The notes beneath the pieces were generated by a model, which saw nothing but the letters and a program-made list of their open reading frames with translations, made no database searches and was not told the DNA's origin. Below, piece by piece: positions 26,458 to 36,225 of a stretch of DNA of 64,000 nucleotides (positions within the stretch are counted from its first letter, which is position 1; every line of letters begins with the position of its first letter). The DNA is from Bacteroidota bacterium. Its GTDB lineage: Bacteria; Bacteroidota; Bacteroidia; UKL13-3. A program made the translations under genes and the position numbers. The stretch covers positions 1 to 64,000 of the forward strand of contig JAIXSO010000060.1 in assembly GCA_027484685.1 (NCBI GenBank), read 5' to 3'.

Positions 26458-27524
26458 ATAAAATTGGAACAGCTACTGCACCTTATAAAATGATGCAAAA
26501 AGATGTAAGCAGCTTTATGCAAAATTTTTATGAAATCTCGGTTGATGAAAAGCGTAAAATGGCTTTGATGTATGATAGGTGCGGAATTGAAACCCGTTAT
26601 AGTGCTGTTCCCGATTATCAATTATCGTTTCAAAAAAATGAGTTATTGCCAAAAAATAAAAATGAGCCTTTTCCTAGTATTGATAAACGCATGGAGCTTT
26701 TTTTTAAAGTGGCTCCGCCAATGTGCGTAAATGCAATAAAAGAATGTTTGAACCAAACAGATGATTTAGAGGACATTACCCATTTAATAACAGTTAGTTG
26801 TACTGGGATGGCTGCCCCAGGTTTGGATTTAATATTAATGGAGCAACTTAATCTGCCAAACAATACACACCGAACTTCGGTAAATTTTATGGGTTGTTAT
26901 GCCGTTTTTCATGCATTAAAAATGGCCAATGCTTTTTGTGCTGAAAACGAAAAGCATAAAGTTTTGGTAGTTTCAGTTGAGCTTTGCACGCTTCATTTTC
27001 AAAGTAATTTTAGTATGGATAATGTAGCTGCAAACTTACTTTTTGCCGATGGTGCGGCTGCTACCATTGTTACTTCGAAACCTACTTATAGTAATGCAAT
27101 TGAACTGAACTCGTTTTACAGTCAAGTGGTTTTTAGTGGAAAAAATGATATGGCTTGGCATTTATCAGAAACTGGTTTTTTAATGACCTTAAGTGCTTTT
27201 ATTCCTGAACTAATAAAAACTGGTATTGGTAATTTATTAAATGGAGTTTTGGAGCAAGCCAATTTACATAAAGATAATATAAGCAATTGGGCTATTCATC
27301 CTGGTGGACGTAAAATTATAGAAACTATTCAAACAGAATTGGGATTGACAAATGAAGATGTAGCTGCCTCATTTAATACCTTAAAAAATTATGGCAATAT
27401 GAGTTCTGCCACTATTTTATTTGTGTTAAAGCGAATGCAGCAAGAAGCTAGAAAAGGAAATGTTTTTGCTTGTGGGTTTGGTCCTGGCTTAACTTTAGAA
27501 ACCTTAATTGCCAATTTTGTATAA
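26445..27524 (+). CDS. Type III polyketide synthase
   Basis: A protein of 359 residues of the chalcone/stilbene synthase family. The catalytic Cys is in VNFMGCYAVFHALK, the His in NWAIHPGGRKII and the Asn in NYGNMSSATILFVL. The CTGMAAPGLD and CGFGPGLTLE signatures are present. Bacterial members condense malonyl-CoA on acyl starters to alkylpyrones, alkylresorcinols or related phenolics. The upstream overlapping UbiA gene suggests a prenylated or membrane-bound product. No methyltransferase or oxidase follows; the next gene is a secreted protein. Confidence 0.9.
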   Translation: MGFINKIGTATAPYKMMQKDVSSFMQNFYEISVDEKRKMALMYDRCGIETRYSAVPDYQLSFQKNELLPKNKNEPFPSIDKRMELFFKVAPPMCVNAIKECLNQTDDLEDITHLITVSCTGMAAPGLDLILMEQLNLPNNTHRTSVNFMGCYAVFHALKMANAFCAENEKHKVLVVSVELCTLHFQSNFSMDNVAANLLFADGAAATIVTSKPTYSNAIELNSFYSQVVFSGKNDMAWHLSETGFLMTLSAFIPELIKTGIGNLLNGVLEQANLHKDNISNWAIHPGGRKIIETIQTELGLTNEDVAASFNTLKNYGNMSSATILFVLKRMQQEARKGNVFACGFGPGLTLETLIANFV

Positions 27525-27630
27525 TTAAACAAAAATTAAATATTTTATATTTAAACCATTGGATAAAAACTTGTTTTTTGTTTTGATAAAAAACTATTTA
27601 TTTGCCGCCACACAAAAACGACTACAAAAA

Positions 27631-29547
27631 ATGAAAAAGAATTTACTAAGTTTAATTACCGTATTTGCTTTTGCAGCTATTTGCATGAATGCAACAGCAC
27701 AAAAGCGTTATGTTGATGAAGTATTTACCAATGTACTAAAAACAGCTAATATTGAGTATGACTCTAACAGAGCGATCAATATTTTTCCGCCAAATACTCC
27801 ACCAATTATCACCACTAAATTACGTTGCGATATTTATCAACCTGAAGGTGATACAGCAGCTAAAAGACCATTGATTATTTTAGCTTCTACTGGTAGTTAT
27901 TTACCGGTTATTATCAACCAACAACCAACGGGTAGCAAAGACGATAGTTCTATTGTAGAATTAGCTAATCGTTTAACAAAACGTGGATACGTGGTTATGG
28001 CGGTTAATTACCGTTTAGGATGGAACCCTAATGCTGCATCTGCCGCAGCTACTGAACAATTAATTAAAGCTACATATCGTGCTATTCAAGATGTAAGAAA
28101 TGCAATTCGTTTTATGCGTGTTAATGCAGGTACTTATAAAATTGATACTTCAAGAATTGTTGTTGGTGGCCAAGGTACAGGTGGATATGTTGCTTTAGGT
28201 TTAGCAGCTGTTAATAGCAGATTGGATATTGAAGGTAAATTGAAATTTCAAAGAGGTGATTTCTCTCCAATGGTTAGTGTAGATACATTAGGTGATTGGA
28301 ATGGTATAGGTGGTGTTTCAATTCCTGGAATTGGTGCATTAAATTATTCAGGCGATCCTACAGTATCAGGAAATGCTCACATGGTATTTAATTATGGTGG
28401 TGCTATGGGCGATACTACTTGGATGGATAATGCTACTTTACCAATTATTGGTTTACATTGCCCAACTGATAGATTTGCTCCATACAGAACAGGGAACGTT
28501 GTTGTTCCTACTACAAATGCTACAGTAATTGAAAGCGCCTCAGGTGCAGGTTCAGTAATTCCTTATGCAAACTCATTAGGTATCAACGATAAAATGAATG
28601 CTGGTGTTTACAATGATGCTATAACTGCTAGAGCATTAACCGTTACTGGTGGAGTTAAAAACTTATATCCGTTTATTTCAAGTTTCCCTGCAGAAGGTTC
28701 ACCTTGGGAATGGTGGGATAGACAAATTGTTCAAGGAATAAATTTCCCAAGTGTTGGTGCTGGTAGAAATGCTGATTCATTAGCATTTTTAACCAATCCA
28801 TTTATGAGTGCAGCTCGAGCAAAAGCGTATATTGATACCATTGTTCAATTTATTTCTCCTCGTATTGCTGTTCAGTTTGATTTATTACCTCTTCCAGTTG
28901 ATACTTTAGCTTCATTTGGATTAATAGCTCCTCCAAATAATGCTAGTGTTACCGTTAGAAACGATTCAACTAAGACAATAGTAGTAAAATGGGCTAAATC
29001 AAACTCACCATTCACCACTACTTTAGGTCCTATTACTTACGAATGGTTAATTACTACTGCAACTGGTAATTTTAACACTCCTGTTGCAACTATTCCAACT
29101 GGAATTGCTGATAGTTTAGTACTAACTGAAAAAGCGGTATACACATTATTATCAAGTGCCTCAGTTCCAGTTGATGTTGCTTTAGCAGCAAAATGGACTG
29201 TTAGAGCCACAATTGGTAGCAGTTCATTACTTTCTAGAGATGTTTTCAATATTAATTTGACAAGAACTGACAAAGGTATAGGGTTTAACGAAATTGCCAT
29301 TGCCAATGCTATTTCATTATATCCTAATCCTGCAAAAGAAAATGTAACTGTGACTATGGATAAACTGCATTCAGTTATTAGTCAAGTAAATGTATTGGAT
29401 ATTACTGGTAAAGTGGTTTTAACTCAAAATGAAGTTTCTGCTCACGAAGTAGTTTTAAATACTGAAAACTTAACTAAAGGAATTTATTTAGTAAATGTAA
29501 AATTAGCAAACGGAGCAAGCGCAACTAAGCGTTTAGCAATTCAGTAA
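27631..29547 (+). CDS. T9SS-secreted alpha/beta hydrolase-like protein
   Basis: A protein of 638 residues from ATG 27631 (MKKNLLSLITVFAFAAICMN). The signal peptide precedes an alpha/beta-hydrolase-like domain of carboxylesterase/BD-FAE type (RPLIILASTGSY, GYVVMAVNYRLGW, AIQDVRNAIRFM). The nucleophile elbow, expected GxSxG, reads VGGQGTGGYVAL, so the catalytic Ser is replaced. A beta-sandwich follows, then a C-terminal type A sorting domain (ISLYPNPAKENVTVT). It may bind rather than hydrolyse esters. A strong terminator follows at 29578. Confidence 0.78.
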   Translation: MKKNLLSLITVFAFAAICMNATAQKRYVDEVFTNVLKTANIEYDSNRAINIFPPNTPPIITTKLRCDIYQPEGDTAAKRPLIILASTGSYLPVIINQQPTGSKDDSSIVELANRLTKRGYVVMAVNYRLGWNPNAASAAATEQLIKATYRAIQDVRNAIRFMRVNAGTYKIDTSRIVVGGQGTGGYVALGLAAVNSRLDIEGKLKFQRGDFSPMVSVDTLGDWNGIGGVSIPGIGALNYSGDPTVSGNAHMVFNYGGAMGDTTWMDNATLPIIGLHCPTDRFAPYRTGNVVVPTTNATVIESASGAGSVIPYANSLGINDKMNAGVYNDAITARALTVTGGVKNLYPFISSFPAEGSPWEWWDRQIVQGINFPSVGAGRNADSLAFLTNPFMSAARAKAYIDTIVQFISPRIAVQFDLLPLPVDTLASFGLIAPPNNASVTVRNDSTKTIVVKWAKSNSPFTTTLGPITYEWLITTATGNFNTPVATIPTGIADSLVLTEKAVYTLLSSASVPVDVALAAKWTVRATIGSSSLLSRDVFNINLTRTDKGIGFNEIAIANAISLYPNPAKENVTVTMDKLHSVISQVNVLDITGKVVLTQNEVSAHEVVLNTENLTKGIYLVNVKLANGASATKRLAIQ

Positions 29548-29577
29548 GCTTAAATTTTATAATCAAAATATTTAAAG

Positions 29578-29611
29578 GGCCTGTAAATTTATTTTACAGG
29601 CCCTTTTTTTG
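29578..29611 (+). terminator. Rho-independent terminator
   Basis: GGGCCTGTAAA, a short loop, TTTACAGGCCC and a T7 run form a perfect stem after the T9SS hydrolase-like gene. Confidence 0.9.
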
Positions 29612-29635
29612 ATATAAATCGTAAAAGCCGCAAAA

Positions 29636-29668
29636 TTTGGATATTAGCTATAAAAAGACTTACTTTTG
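29636..29668 (+). promoter_or_regulatory. TTTG-N21-TACTTTTG promoter
   Basis: TTTG at 29636-29639 and TACTTTTG at 29661-29668 lie 37 nt before the GTG start of the flavoprotein gene. The fit to the Bacteroidota consensus is good except that the spacer is 21 rather than 19. Confidence 0.55.
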
Positions 29669-29704
29669 CAGCCTTACAGAATTTATTTAAACCTATAATC
29701 ACGA

Positions 29705-30922
29705 GTGAAAATTGTTGTAATTGGAGGAGGAGCAGCTGGTTTTTTTGCAGCTATTAGTGCTGCTAATGCTAACGCTGAAGCCGAAGTTATTATTTTAGAA
29801 AAAACAGCTAAGCTTTTACAAAAAGTAAAAATTTCGGGTGGTGGAAGATGCAATGTTACTCATGCATGCTTTGATTTGAAACAATTGTCTTTATCGTACC
29901 CTAGAGGCGAAAAGCACCTTAAGAGCGCTTTTAGTCGCTTTTCAACCACCGATACTGTAGCTTGGTTCGAAAGTAAAAAAGTAAAGCTTAAAACCGAGCC
30001 CGATGGACGCATGTTCCCTATTACTGACGATAGCCAAACCATTATTGATTGTTTGATGAAAGAGGCTAAAAAGCTAAAAATTGAAATTTTAAACAACAAA
30101 GAGGTTAGAAGAATAGAAACCCGTGATACCAGCTTTAAATTATATATAGCTGATGGAGAAAATATAGAGTGTAGCAAAGTAATTGTTACCACAGGTGGTG
30201 CTCCAAAATCTGAGCAATTGAATTGGATAAAAACTTTAGGTCACGAAATTATTGAGCCAGTTCCTTCATTATTTACATTTAACTTGCCTAACAATCCTTT
30301 AAACGAACTTTCTGGCATAGCTGTAAATCCGGTTAAAATTAGAATTCCTGAATTAAAACTTGAAAATACAGGTCCAATTATGATAACTCATTGGGGCTTT
30401 AGTGGTCCTTCTGTTTTACGTTTATCAAGTTTTGGGGCACGTTTAATAGCAGAAAAAAATTACAATTTCGAAATTCAAATTAGTTGGCTTAACGATAAAA
30501 AAGAAGAGTCGTGCAGAAACGAATTGATGAATATAAAAGCTGCAAATCCTAACCGTCAGGTTAATAATTTATTTCCGTTTAAATTACCTGCTCGTTTGTT
30601 AGATTATTTATTTGAAAAAAGTGAAATCAATTCAAAACTAAATTGGGCAGAAATTAGCAAAGACCAAGTTAATAAATTGGTTCAATCATTATTATACGAC
30701 ACTTATCAAATTGAAGGTAAAACTGGTTTTAAAGAAGAGTTTGTCACAAGCGGTGGTGTAAATTTAAACGAGGTTGATTTTAAAAATATGCAAAGCCGTA
30801 AAATTAAAGGGCTTTTCTTTGCTGGAGAAGTGCTTGATATTGATGGTGTAACTGGAGGATTCAATTTTCAAGCAGCTTGGACAACTGGATTTTTAGCAGG
30901 AACAGGCGCAGCAGCAGTTTAA
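29705..30922 (+). CDS. HI0933/BaiN-family flavoprotein
   Basis: A protein of 405 residues, an NAD(P)/FAD-dependent oxidoreductase. The N-terminal dinucleotide motif is VVIGGGAAGFFAAI, and the family hallmark VKISGGGRCNVTHAC follows. The C-terminal FAD contact reads GLFFAGEVLDIDGVTGGFNFQAAWTTGF. Family members are commonly annotated as aminoacetone oxidase or BaiN; the substrate in this organism is unknown. The start is GTG at 29705, fixed by the Rossmann motif directly after it. Confidence 0.88.
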   Translation: MKIVVIGGGAAGFFAAISAANANAEAEVIILEKTAKLLQKVKISGGGRCNVTHACFDLKQLSLSYPRGEKHLKSAFSRFSTTDTVAWFESKKVKLKTEPDGRMFPITDDSQTIIDCLMKEAKKLKIEILNNKEVRRIETRDTSFKLYIADGENIECSKVIVTTGGAPKSEQLNWIKTLGHEIIEPVPSLFTFNLPNNPLNELSGIAVNPVKIRIPELKLENTGPIMITHWGFSGPSVLRLSSFGARLIAEKNYNFEIQISWLNDKKEESCRNELMNIKAANPNRQVNNLFPFKLPARLLDYLFEKSEINSKLNWAEISKDQVNKLVQSLLYDTYQIEGKTGFKEEFVTSGGVNLNEVDFKNMQSRKIKGLFFAGEVLDIDGVTGGFNFQAAWTTGFLAGTGAAAV

Positions 30923-30956
30923 TTCAAGTTTTGTACTAAAAATTGCTCAATGGCAA

Positions 30957-31544
30957 TTAGCCATTTTGTTGTTTCATACCATCGTTAAAGCAAAAGCGGC
31001 AACGTGCTTCATAAGTATCGTGCTCGCCAAGCATTACTAAGCTATCATTATTTATTTTTCGGTAACTGTGCGTAGCAATATCGCCACAAACCATGCAAAT
31101 GGCGTGAACTTTGGTTACATATTCAGCTATAGCCATTAATGCAGGCATTGGCCCAAAAGGTTTGCCTAAATAATCCATGTCTAACCCTGCCACAATAACC
31201 CTTACACCTTGTTCAGCCAATTTTTCGCAAACAAAAACCAATTCTTGGTCAAAAAATTGAGCCTCGTCTATCCCAATTACATTGGCCTCGCCACACATCA
31301 ATAAAATATTGAGCGATGAAGCAACTGGGGTGGAATGAATAGAGTTTTGATTGTGTGATACTACCTCGGTTTCATCGTAACGTGTATCTACCGAAGGTTT
31401 GAAAATTTCAACTTGAAGGTTGGCAATTTTTGCCCTGTTTAACCTGCGAATCAATTCTTCGGTTTTGCCCGAAAACATAGAGCCACAAACTACTTCAATC
31501 CAGCCTTTTCTTTTATCGGTATGCGCACGAGGTTCAATAAACAT
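30957..31544 (-). CDS. tdk: Thymidine kinase
   Basis: A protein of 195 residues of the type II thymidine kinase family, phosphorylating thymidine with ATP for salvage. The P-loop is GSMFSGKTEELIRRL, the catalytic Glu lies in GIDEAQFFD, and the lasso/zinc region has CMVCGD and CRFC. Length is typical. It is convergent with the BaiN-like gene. Confidence 0.95.
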   Translation of the reverse strand: MFIEPRAHTDKRKGWIEVVCGSMFSGKTEELIRRLNRAKIANLQVEIFKPSVDTRYDETEVVSHNQNSIHSTPVASSLNILLMCGEANVIGIDEAQFFDQELVFVCEKLAEQGVRVIVAGLDMDYLGKPFGPMPALMAIAEYVTKVHAICMVCGDIATHSYRKINNDSLVMLGEHDTYEARCRFCFNDGMKQQNG

Positions 31545-31677
31545 AGAGAGCGAAAGTAATAATTTTATTTTTAAACCAAAGCTAGCTTTATGGCTATTTT
31601 TTTAAAATGAGATGGTTAGTAACACATGTTTATTATTAAATATTGTTTCATGTTGCATTTAATGTAATTTTTGTATT

Positions 31678-32796
31678 ATGAATTCCATTCAATTAATTAG
31701 TAAAATAAATGCAAGAATAGAAGATTTAGCCATGCTAAGTCAAGAGGTGTTACAGCCTAATAATGAGCTAAGTAATATAGAGAAAGAAGTTTTAAAAAGA
31801 ACTTGCAGCGATTTGTTCGAATTGGTTTTAAAGTTAAAAACCAGCAATGATTTAAGCGATGAACATATTGCTTTAAAAGAAAATATTTCGCAAGAGATTA
31901 GAAAAGAAGAACTGAATTTCAAAGAAATAATCGCCAATAAAATAATAAGCGAAGAAGTAACTATTAATACTTTAGCTGAAACAAAATTGGTGGAAGAAGA
32001 GCCTGTTGTGGAGCCTGTTGTTCCAGTTTTTAACCAGCCAATTGTGCATGAAGTTAAGGTGGAAGTTCCTGTGCAAGAAATTGAACCTGTTGTAGAAGCG
32101 CCTCAAATGCCTTTATTTACATTTACCCATGAGCCTGAGGAAATAAAAACTGAGCCGGTTGTAACTGCGGAGCCAATTATTGAAAAACCGATTGAAGTTG
32201 TTGCACCTTTGGTTGAAGCACCAAAGGTAGAGGTGGTGAAAGAAGAGCCTGTAATGATAGCAGAAAAACAACCTGAACCTGTTGTTATAGAGCCAAAACA
32301 ACCTGAAATTATAGTAGAAAAAGAGGTAGAAATACCAAAAGTAATAATTACGCCTCCGGCTCCACCTGTTCAAGAAATTAAGCCCGTGGTAGAAGCTCCT
32401 AAACCTATTGAACCAAAACCAATAGTAGAGGAAAATGCCAATAAGCCAAATCCGTTTTTTAGTATTGGTAAAACTGTTATGCCATCATCGGAGCCAAGTT
32501 TGAACGAGCGCATTGCTCAAAAAATGGATGGTTTTCAGTTTACTGAAAAAATTGTGGAGCCTAAAATTGACAGTTTGAAAACGGCTATTTCGCTTAACAA
32601 AAAAATTGCTTTTGTAAATGAATTATTCAAAGAAAATGTGGTGGAATACGCTAAATCGATTGATAAAATAAATGGCGCCAATAATTTAAGTGAAGCTATG
32701 TTGTTTTGGAGCGAAATGAAAATTACGCATAATTGGAACAATGAGCATCCTTTGGTTAAAGATTTGGAGAAACTAATTCAGCGTAGATTTAGTTAA
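31678..32796 (+). CDS. Pro/Glu/Val-rich protein with conserved C-terminal region
   Basis: A protein of 372 residues without signal peptide. Residues 1-95 are helical and charged. Residues about 100-255 are a low-complexity linker of PVVEPV- and PKVE-type repeats. Residues about 265-372 form a compact helical domain (LKTAISLNKKIAFVNELFKEN, then LSEAMLFWSEM), which I recognise as conserved in Bacteroidota but without known function. The layout suggests a cytoplasmic scaffold or tether. Confidence 0.65.
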   Translation: MNSIQLISKINARIEDLAMLSQEVLQPNNELSNIEKEVLKRTCSDLFELVLKLKTSNDLSDEHIALKENISQEIRKEELNFKEIIANKIISEEVTINTLAETKLVEEEPVVEPVVPVFNQPIVHEVKVEVPVQEIEPVVEAPQMPLFTFTHEPEEIKTEPVVTAEPIIEKPIEVVAPLVEAPKVEVVKEEPVMIAEKQPEPVVIEPKQPEIIVEKEVEIPKVIITPPAPPVQEIKPVVEAPKPIEPKPIVEENANKPNPFFSIGKTVMPSSEPSLNERIAQKMDGFQFTEKIVEPKIDSLKTAISLNKKIAFVNELFKENVVEYAKSIDKINGANNLSEAMLFWSEMKITHNWNNEHPLVKDLEKLIQRRFS

Positions 32797-32822
32797 GAAA
32801 AAGTTTTTTTAAATAAGAAAGA

Positions 32823-32883
32823 TTGAGCCACCTAGAACATAGATACATAGCCTAAAACTATTATTCTATGTTCTGGGTGGTTT
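32823..32883. terminator. Bidirectional hairpin between P/E/V-rich gene and uvrA
   Basis: AGCCACCTAGAACATAGA and TCTATGTTCTGGGTGGTT pair across a short loop, with T- and A-runs on both sides, so it can serve both convergent genes. A similar palindrome with CACATAGAACATAGAAAA lies at 58116-58180, suggesting a dispersed family. Confidence 0.6.
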
Positions 32884-35748
32884 TTATTTTAAACCTAATT
32901 CAGGTTTTAAAAATTTAGCTGTATGGCTTTTGGGTTCGTTGCAAATTTGTTCTGGTGTGCCTTCGCACAATATTTGCCCACCATATTTACCTCCTTCAGG
33001 TCCTACATCTATAATGTGGTCTGCTACTTTTATAATGTCTAAATTGTGCTCAATAACCAAAACCGAGTTTCCTTTTTCAACCAATTTATTAATTACATCA
33101 AGCAGTACTTTTACATCTTCAAAATGCAAACCCGTACTTGGTTCATCTAAAATATAAAAAGTATTTCCAGTATCACGCTTACTTAATTCGGTAGCAAGTT
33201 TTACCCTTTGTGCCTCGCCACCACTTAAAGTAGTGCTTTGTTGCCCAAGTGTAATATAACCCAAACCTACATCGTTTAAGGCTTCTATTTTACGTAATAT
33301 TTGTGGAGTGTTTTCAAAAAATTTAACTGCATCTTCTATCGACATGTCCAACACATCGTTAATTGATTTGCCTTTGAACCTTACCTCTAATGTTTCGCGG
33401 TTATAACGTTTACCATTACAAGTTTCGCACTTAACATACACATCAGGCAAAAAGTTCATTTCAATGGTGCGCATACCTGCACCTTGGCAAGTTTCGCAGC
33501 GGCCACCTTTTACGTTAAACGAAAATCTACCAGGTTTATAACCTCTAATTTTAGACTCAGGAAGAGCTGCATATAAATCTCTGATATTTGAAAAAACCTC
33601 TACATAAGTAGCAGGATTACTGCGTGGTGTGCGCCCAATTGGCGATTGGTCAATTTCTATTACTTTATCAATATGTTCAATGCCTTTAAACTCTTTATAA
33701 GTTAAAGGTTTTTGATGTGAATTGTAAAAATGCTGACGTAAAATAGGGTATAAAGTTTCGTTAATTAAACTAGATTTTCCACTACCACTTACACCTGTAA
33801 CACAAATTAATTTGCCTAAAGGAAACTCTACCGTAACATTTTTTAAATTATTGCCTGTGGCACCTTTTAAAACCAGTTTTTTGCCATTGCCTTTGCGTCT
33901 TGTTTTAGGAACTTCAATTTGTTTGGTGCCATTTAAATATTGCGCAGTAACCGAATTCGATTTTATAATTTCATCCCAAGTGCCTTGCGCAGCAATATGT
34001 CCACCATGAATTCCCGCTCCGTAACCAATATCTAAAATATAGTCACTTTCCTGCATCATGTCTTTATCGTGTTCTACAACAATAACACTATTGCCCACAT
34101 CGCGCAGCGATTTTAAAGAATTAATTAAGCGGTTATTATCGCGCTGATGCAAACCAATGCTTGGCTCATCTAAAATATATAACACACCTACTAATTGTGA
34201 ACCAATTTGAGTTGCTAATCGAATGCGTTGAGCTTCGCCACCACTTAAGGTTTTGGAAGGTGAGTTTAAAGTTAAATAATCAATACCAACGCCAATTAAA
34301 AACTGAATGCGGCTACGAATTTCTTTTAAAATTTCGGCAGCTATTATGGTTTGTTTTTTATCTAATAGTTTATCTACTTCGTTATTGAACCAATGGCCCA
34401 AAGCAGTAATTTCCATTTGGGCTAAATCTGCAATGTTTTTATCGCCAATTTTATAATGTAACGATTCTTTTTTTAACCTAGCGCCATTGCAATCGGGGCA
34501 AGGTAGGAGCTGCATAAATTCTTCAGCCCATTTTGAAATAGAATCGTTGCTTTTTTCTAAATAGTTTTTGGTAATAATAGGTATTAATCCATCCCAATGG
34601 CTATTGTAGTTTTGGGTGTAACCGCTGGCATATTGATACGGAATTACCAAGGCTTCATCGCTACCGTGTAAAATGGCATCCAATGCTTCTTTCGATAATT
34701 TTTCAATAGGATCGGCAAAACTGAATTTGTATTTCTTGGCTATTTCGCGCAGCTGAAGAAAAGTCCAGTTTTCTCTTATTTCACCCAATGGAGTTAATGC
34801 CCCTTTGTTAATGCTCAGTTTTTTATCAGGAATAATGGCATTTTCGTCAATAATACTTTTTACTCCCAAACCATCGCAGGTAGGGCAAGCACCGTAAGGC
34901 GAGTTAAACGAAAATGAATTGGGCTGAGGTTCATCGTAACTGATACCACTTTTGGGGTCCATTAAGTATTTACTAAAATGGTACGATTGGTTGGTTTCAT
35001 TATCGAGCAAAACCATGGTTCCTTTACCCATTTTTAAAGCACTTTTTACACTTTCGGCTACGCGCACTCTATCGGGTTTGCGCACTTCAATTCTATCTAT
35101 CAGTACTTCTATATCGTGTATTTTATAACGGTCGGCTTGCATTTTGGCCGCTATTTCTTTTACCTCACCATCAAGCCTTACTTTGGTATAACCCTGTTTG
35201 CGTATTTGTTCAAAAAGTTCGCGGTAATGGCCTTTACGCCCTTTTACCAAAGGCGCTAAAATGCTGATTTTTTTATTTTCAAATTGGGTAATAATGCCGG
35301 TAATAATTTGCTCTTCCGTCATTTTCACCATTTTTTCTCCACTTTCGTAACTGTAAGCATCGGCAGCGCGAGCATAAAGCAAACGTAAAAAATCGTAAAT
35401 TTCGGTTATGGTGCCCACGGTAGAACGCGGATTTTTGTTTACCGTTTTTTGCTCAATGGCTATAACGGGCGAAAGTCCATTTATTTTATCTACATCGGGG
35501 CGCTCCATATTGCCAATAAACTGACGGGCATAAGCGCTAAAACTTTCCATATACCTGCGCTGTCCTTCGGCAAAAATGGTATCGAAGGCTAACGATGATT
35601 TGCCACTTCCGCTTAAGCCAGTAATGGTAACTAACTTATTACGAGGAATTTTTACATCAATATTTTTTAAATTATGCTCCCTTGCACCAAGTATTTCTAT
35701 AAACTCGTCTTCTAAATGTGTCGTGTTTTCCGTTTGATTATTTGTCAT
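32884..35748 (-). CDS. uvrA: Excinuclease ABC subunit A
   Basis: A protein of 954 residues, the damage-recognition ATPase of nucleotide excision repair. It has two ABC modules: Walker A motifs GLSGSGKSSLAFDT and GVSGSGKSSLINET, signatures LSGGEAQRIRLA and LSGGEAQRVKLA, and zinc-finger cysteines in CPTCDGLG, CPDCNGARL, CETCQGAG and CETCNGKRY. Length and order are complete. It stands alone on the minus strand. Confidence 0.98.
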   Translation of the reverse strand: MTNNQTENTTHLEDEFIEILGAREHNLKNIDVKIPRNKLVTITGLSGSGKSSLAFDTIFAEGQRRYMESFSAYARQFIGNMERPDVDKINGLSPVIAIEQKTVNKNPRSTVGTITEIYDFLRLLYARAADAYSYESGEKMVKMTEEQIITGIITQFENKKISILAPLVKGRKGHYRELFEQIRKQGYTKVRLDGEVKEIAAKMQADRYKIHDIEVLIDRIEVRKPDRVRVAESVKSALKMGKGTMVLLDNETNQSYHFSKYLMDPKSGISYDEPQPNSFSFNSPYGACPTCDGLGVKSIIDENAIIPDKKLSINKGALTPLGEIRENWTFLQLREIAKKYKFSFADPIEKLSKEALDAILHGSDEALVIPYQYASGYTQNYNSHWDGLIPIITKNYLEKSNDSISKWAEEFMQLLPCPDCNGARLKKESLHYKIGDKNIADLAQMEITALGHWFNNEVDKLLDKKQTIIAAEILKEIRSRIQFLIGVGIDYLTLNSPSKTLSGGEAQRIRLATQIGSQLVGVLYILDEPSIGLHQRDNNRLINSLKSLRDVGNSVIVVEHDKDMMQESDYILDIGYGAGIHGGHIAAQGTWDEIIKSNSVTAQYLNGTKQIEVPKTRRKGNGKKLVLKGATGNNLKNVTVEFPLGKLICVTGVSGSGKSSLINETLYPILRQHFYNSHQKPLTYKEFKGIEHIDKVIEIDQSPIGRTPRSNPATYVEVFSNIRDLYAALPESKIRGYKPGRFSFNVKGGRCETCQGAGMRTIEMNFLPDVYVKCETCNGKRYNRETLEVRFKGKSINDVLDMSIEDAVKFFENTPQILRKIEALNDVGLGYITLGQQSTTLSGGEAQRVKLATELSKRDTGNTFYILDEPSTGLHFEDVKVLLDVINKLVEKGNSVLVIEHNLDIIKVADHIIDVGPEGGKYGGQILCEGTPEQICNEPKSHTAKFLKPELGLK

Positions 35749-36225
35749 TTTTTGCGGCTGGCTACTGGCTGCTAGCCTCTGGCAAGTTGCTGTTACACAA
35801 GTTTACCAAAAGCATCAGTATTTACTTTAGTAACTACAAAAATAAGCACTTTGTTTTGTATTAATGGATTTAAATTTAGTTAGTTTAGTTGATAGTTGAT
35901 TGTTGTCAGTTGATAGTTGTTTGAGTTGTGAATTGGCGGGTTATTGAGTTTTATCCATTTGGCCGATGTTGTGCGTCCTCGCCAACATCAATTTAGTGCC
36001 AAACGTGACAAATTGCTAGTATCAAATAAAAGCCAGTTTGATGATTTATAAGAAAAAGTTTTGTTTGATATAAAAAAACGCTGAAATAGTTACTTAAAGC
36101 CAACACAAATGTGATGGTTTTAGCTAGTTTTGTTCTATAATATATAAGTTAGGCATCATATCATATACCTCAACTTTTAACAAAACTATACTAACAATCT
36201 TAAAAATTATTTGTTATTTTGCATT
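35749..36225. repeat. Gene-free: short repeats, then cassette linker copy 1
   Basis: 35758-35790 carries CTGGC-type repeats. 35884-35925 repeats TTGATAGTTG units, a motif also seen at 63140-63215. 36002-36154 is a copy of the cassette linker, lacking most of the hairpin: ACGTGACA runs directly into AATTGCTAG. It ends with TATAAGTTAGGC, the core GTTAGGC at 36148-36154, 72 nt before the first cassette gene. Confidence 0.6.

Noticed and set aside
31740-32741. Minus-strand ORFs rich in Asn, Phe and Arg opposite the P/E/V-rich gene
   Set aside because: They are antisense shadows of a low-complexity coding region.
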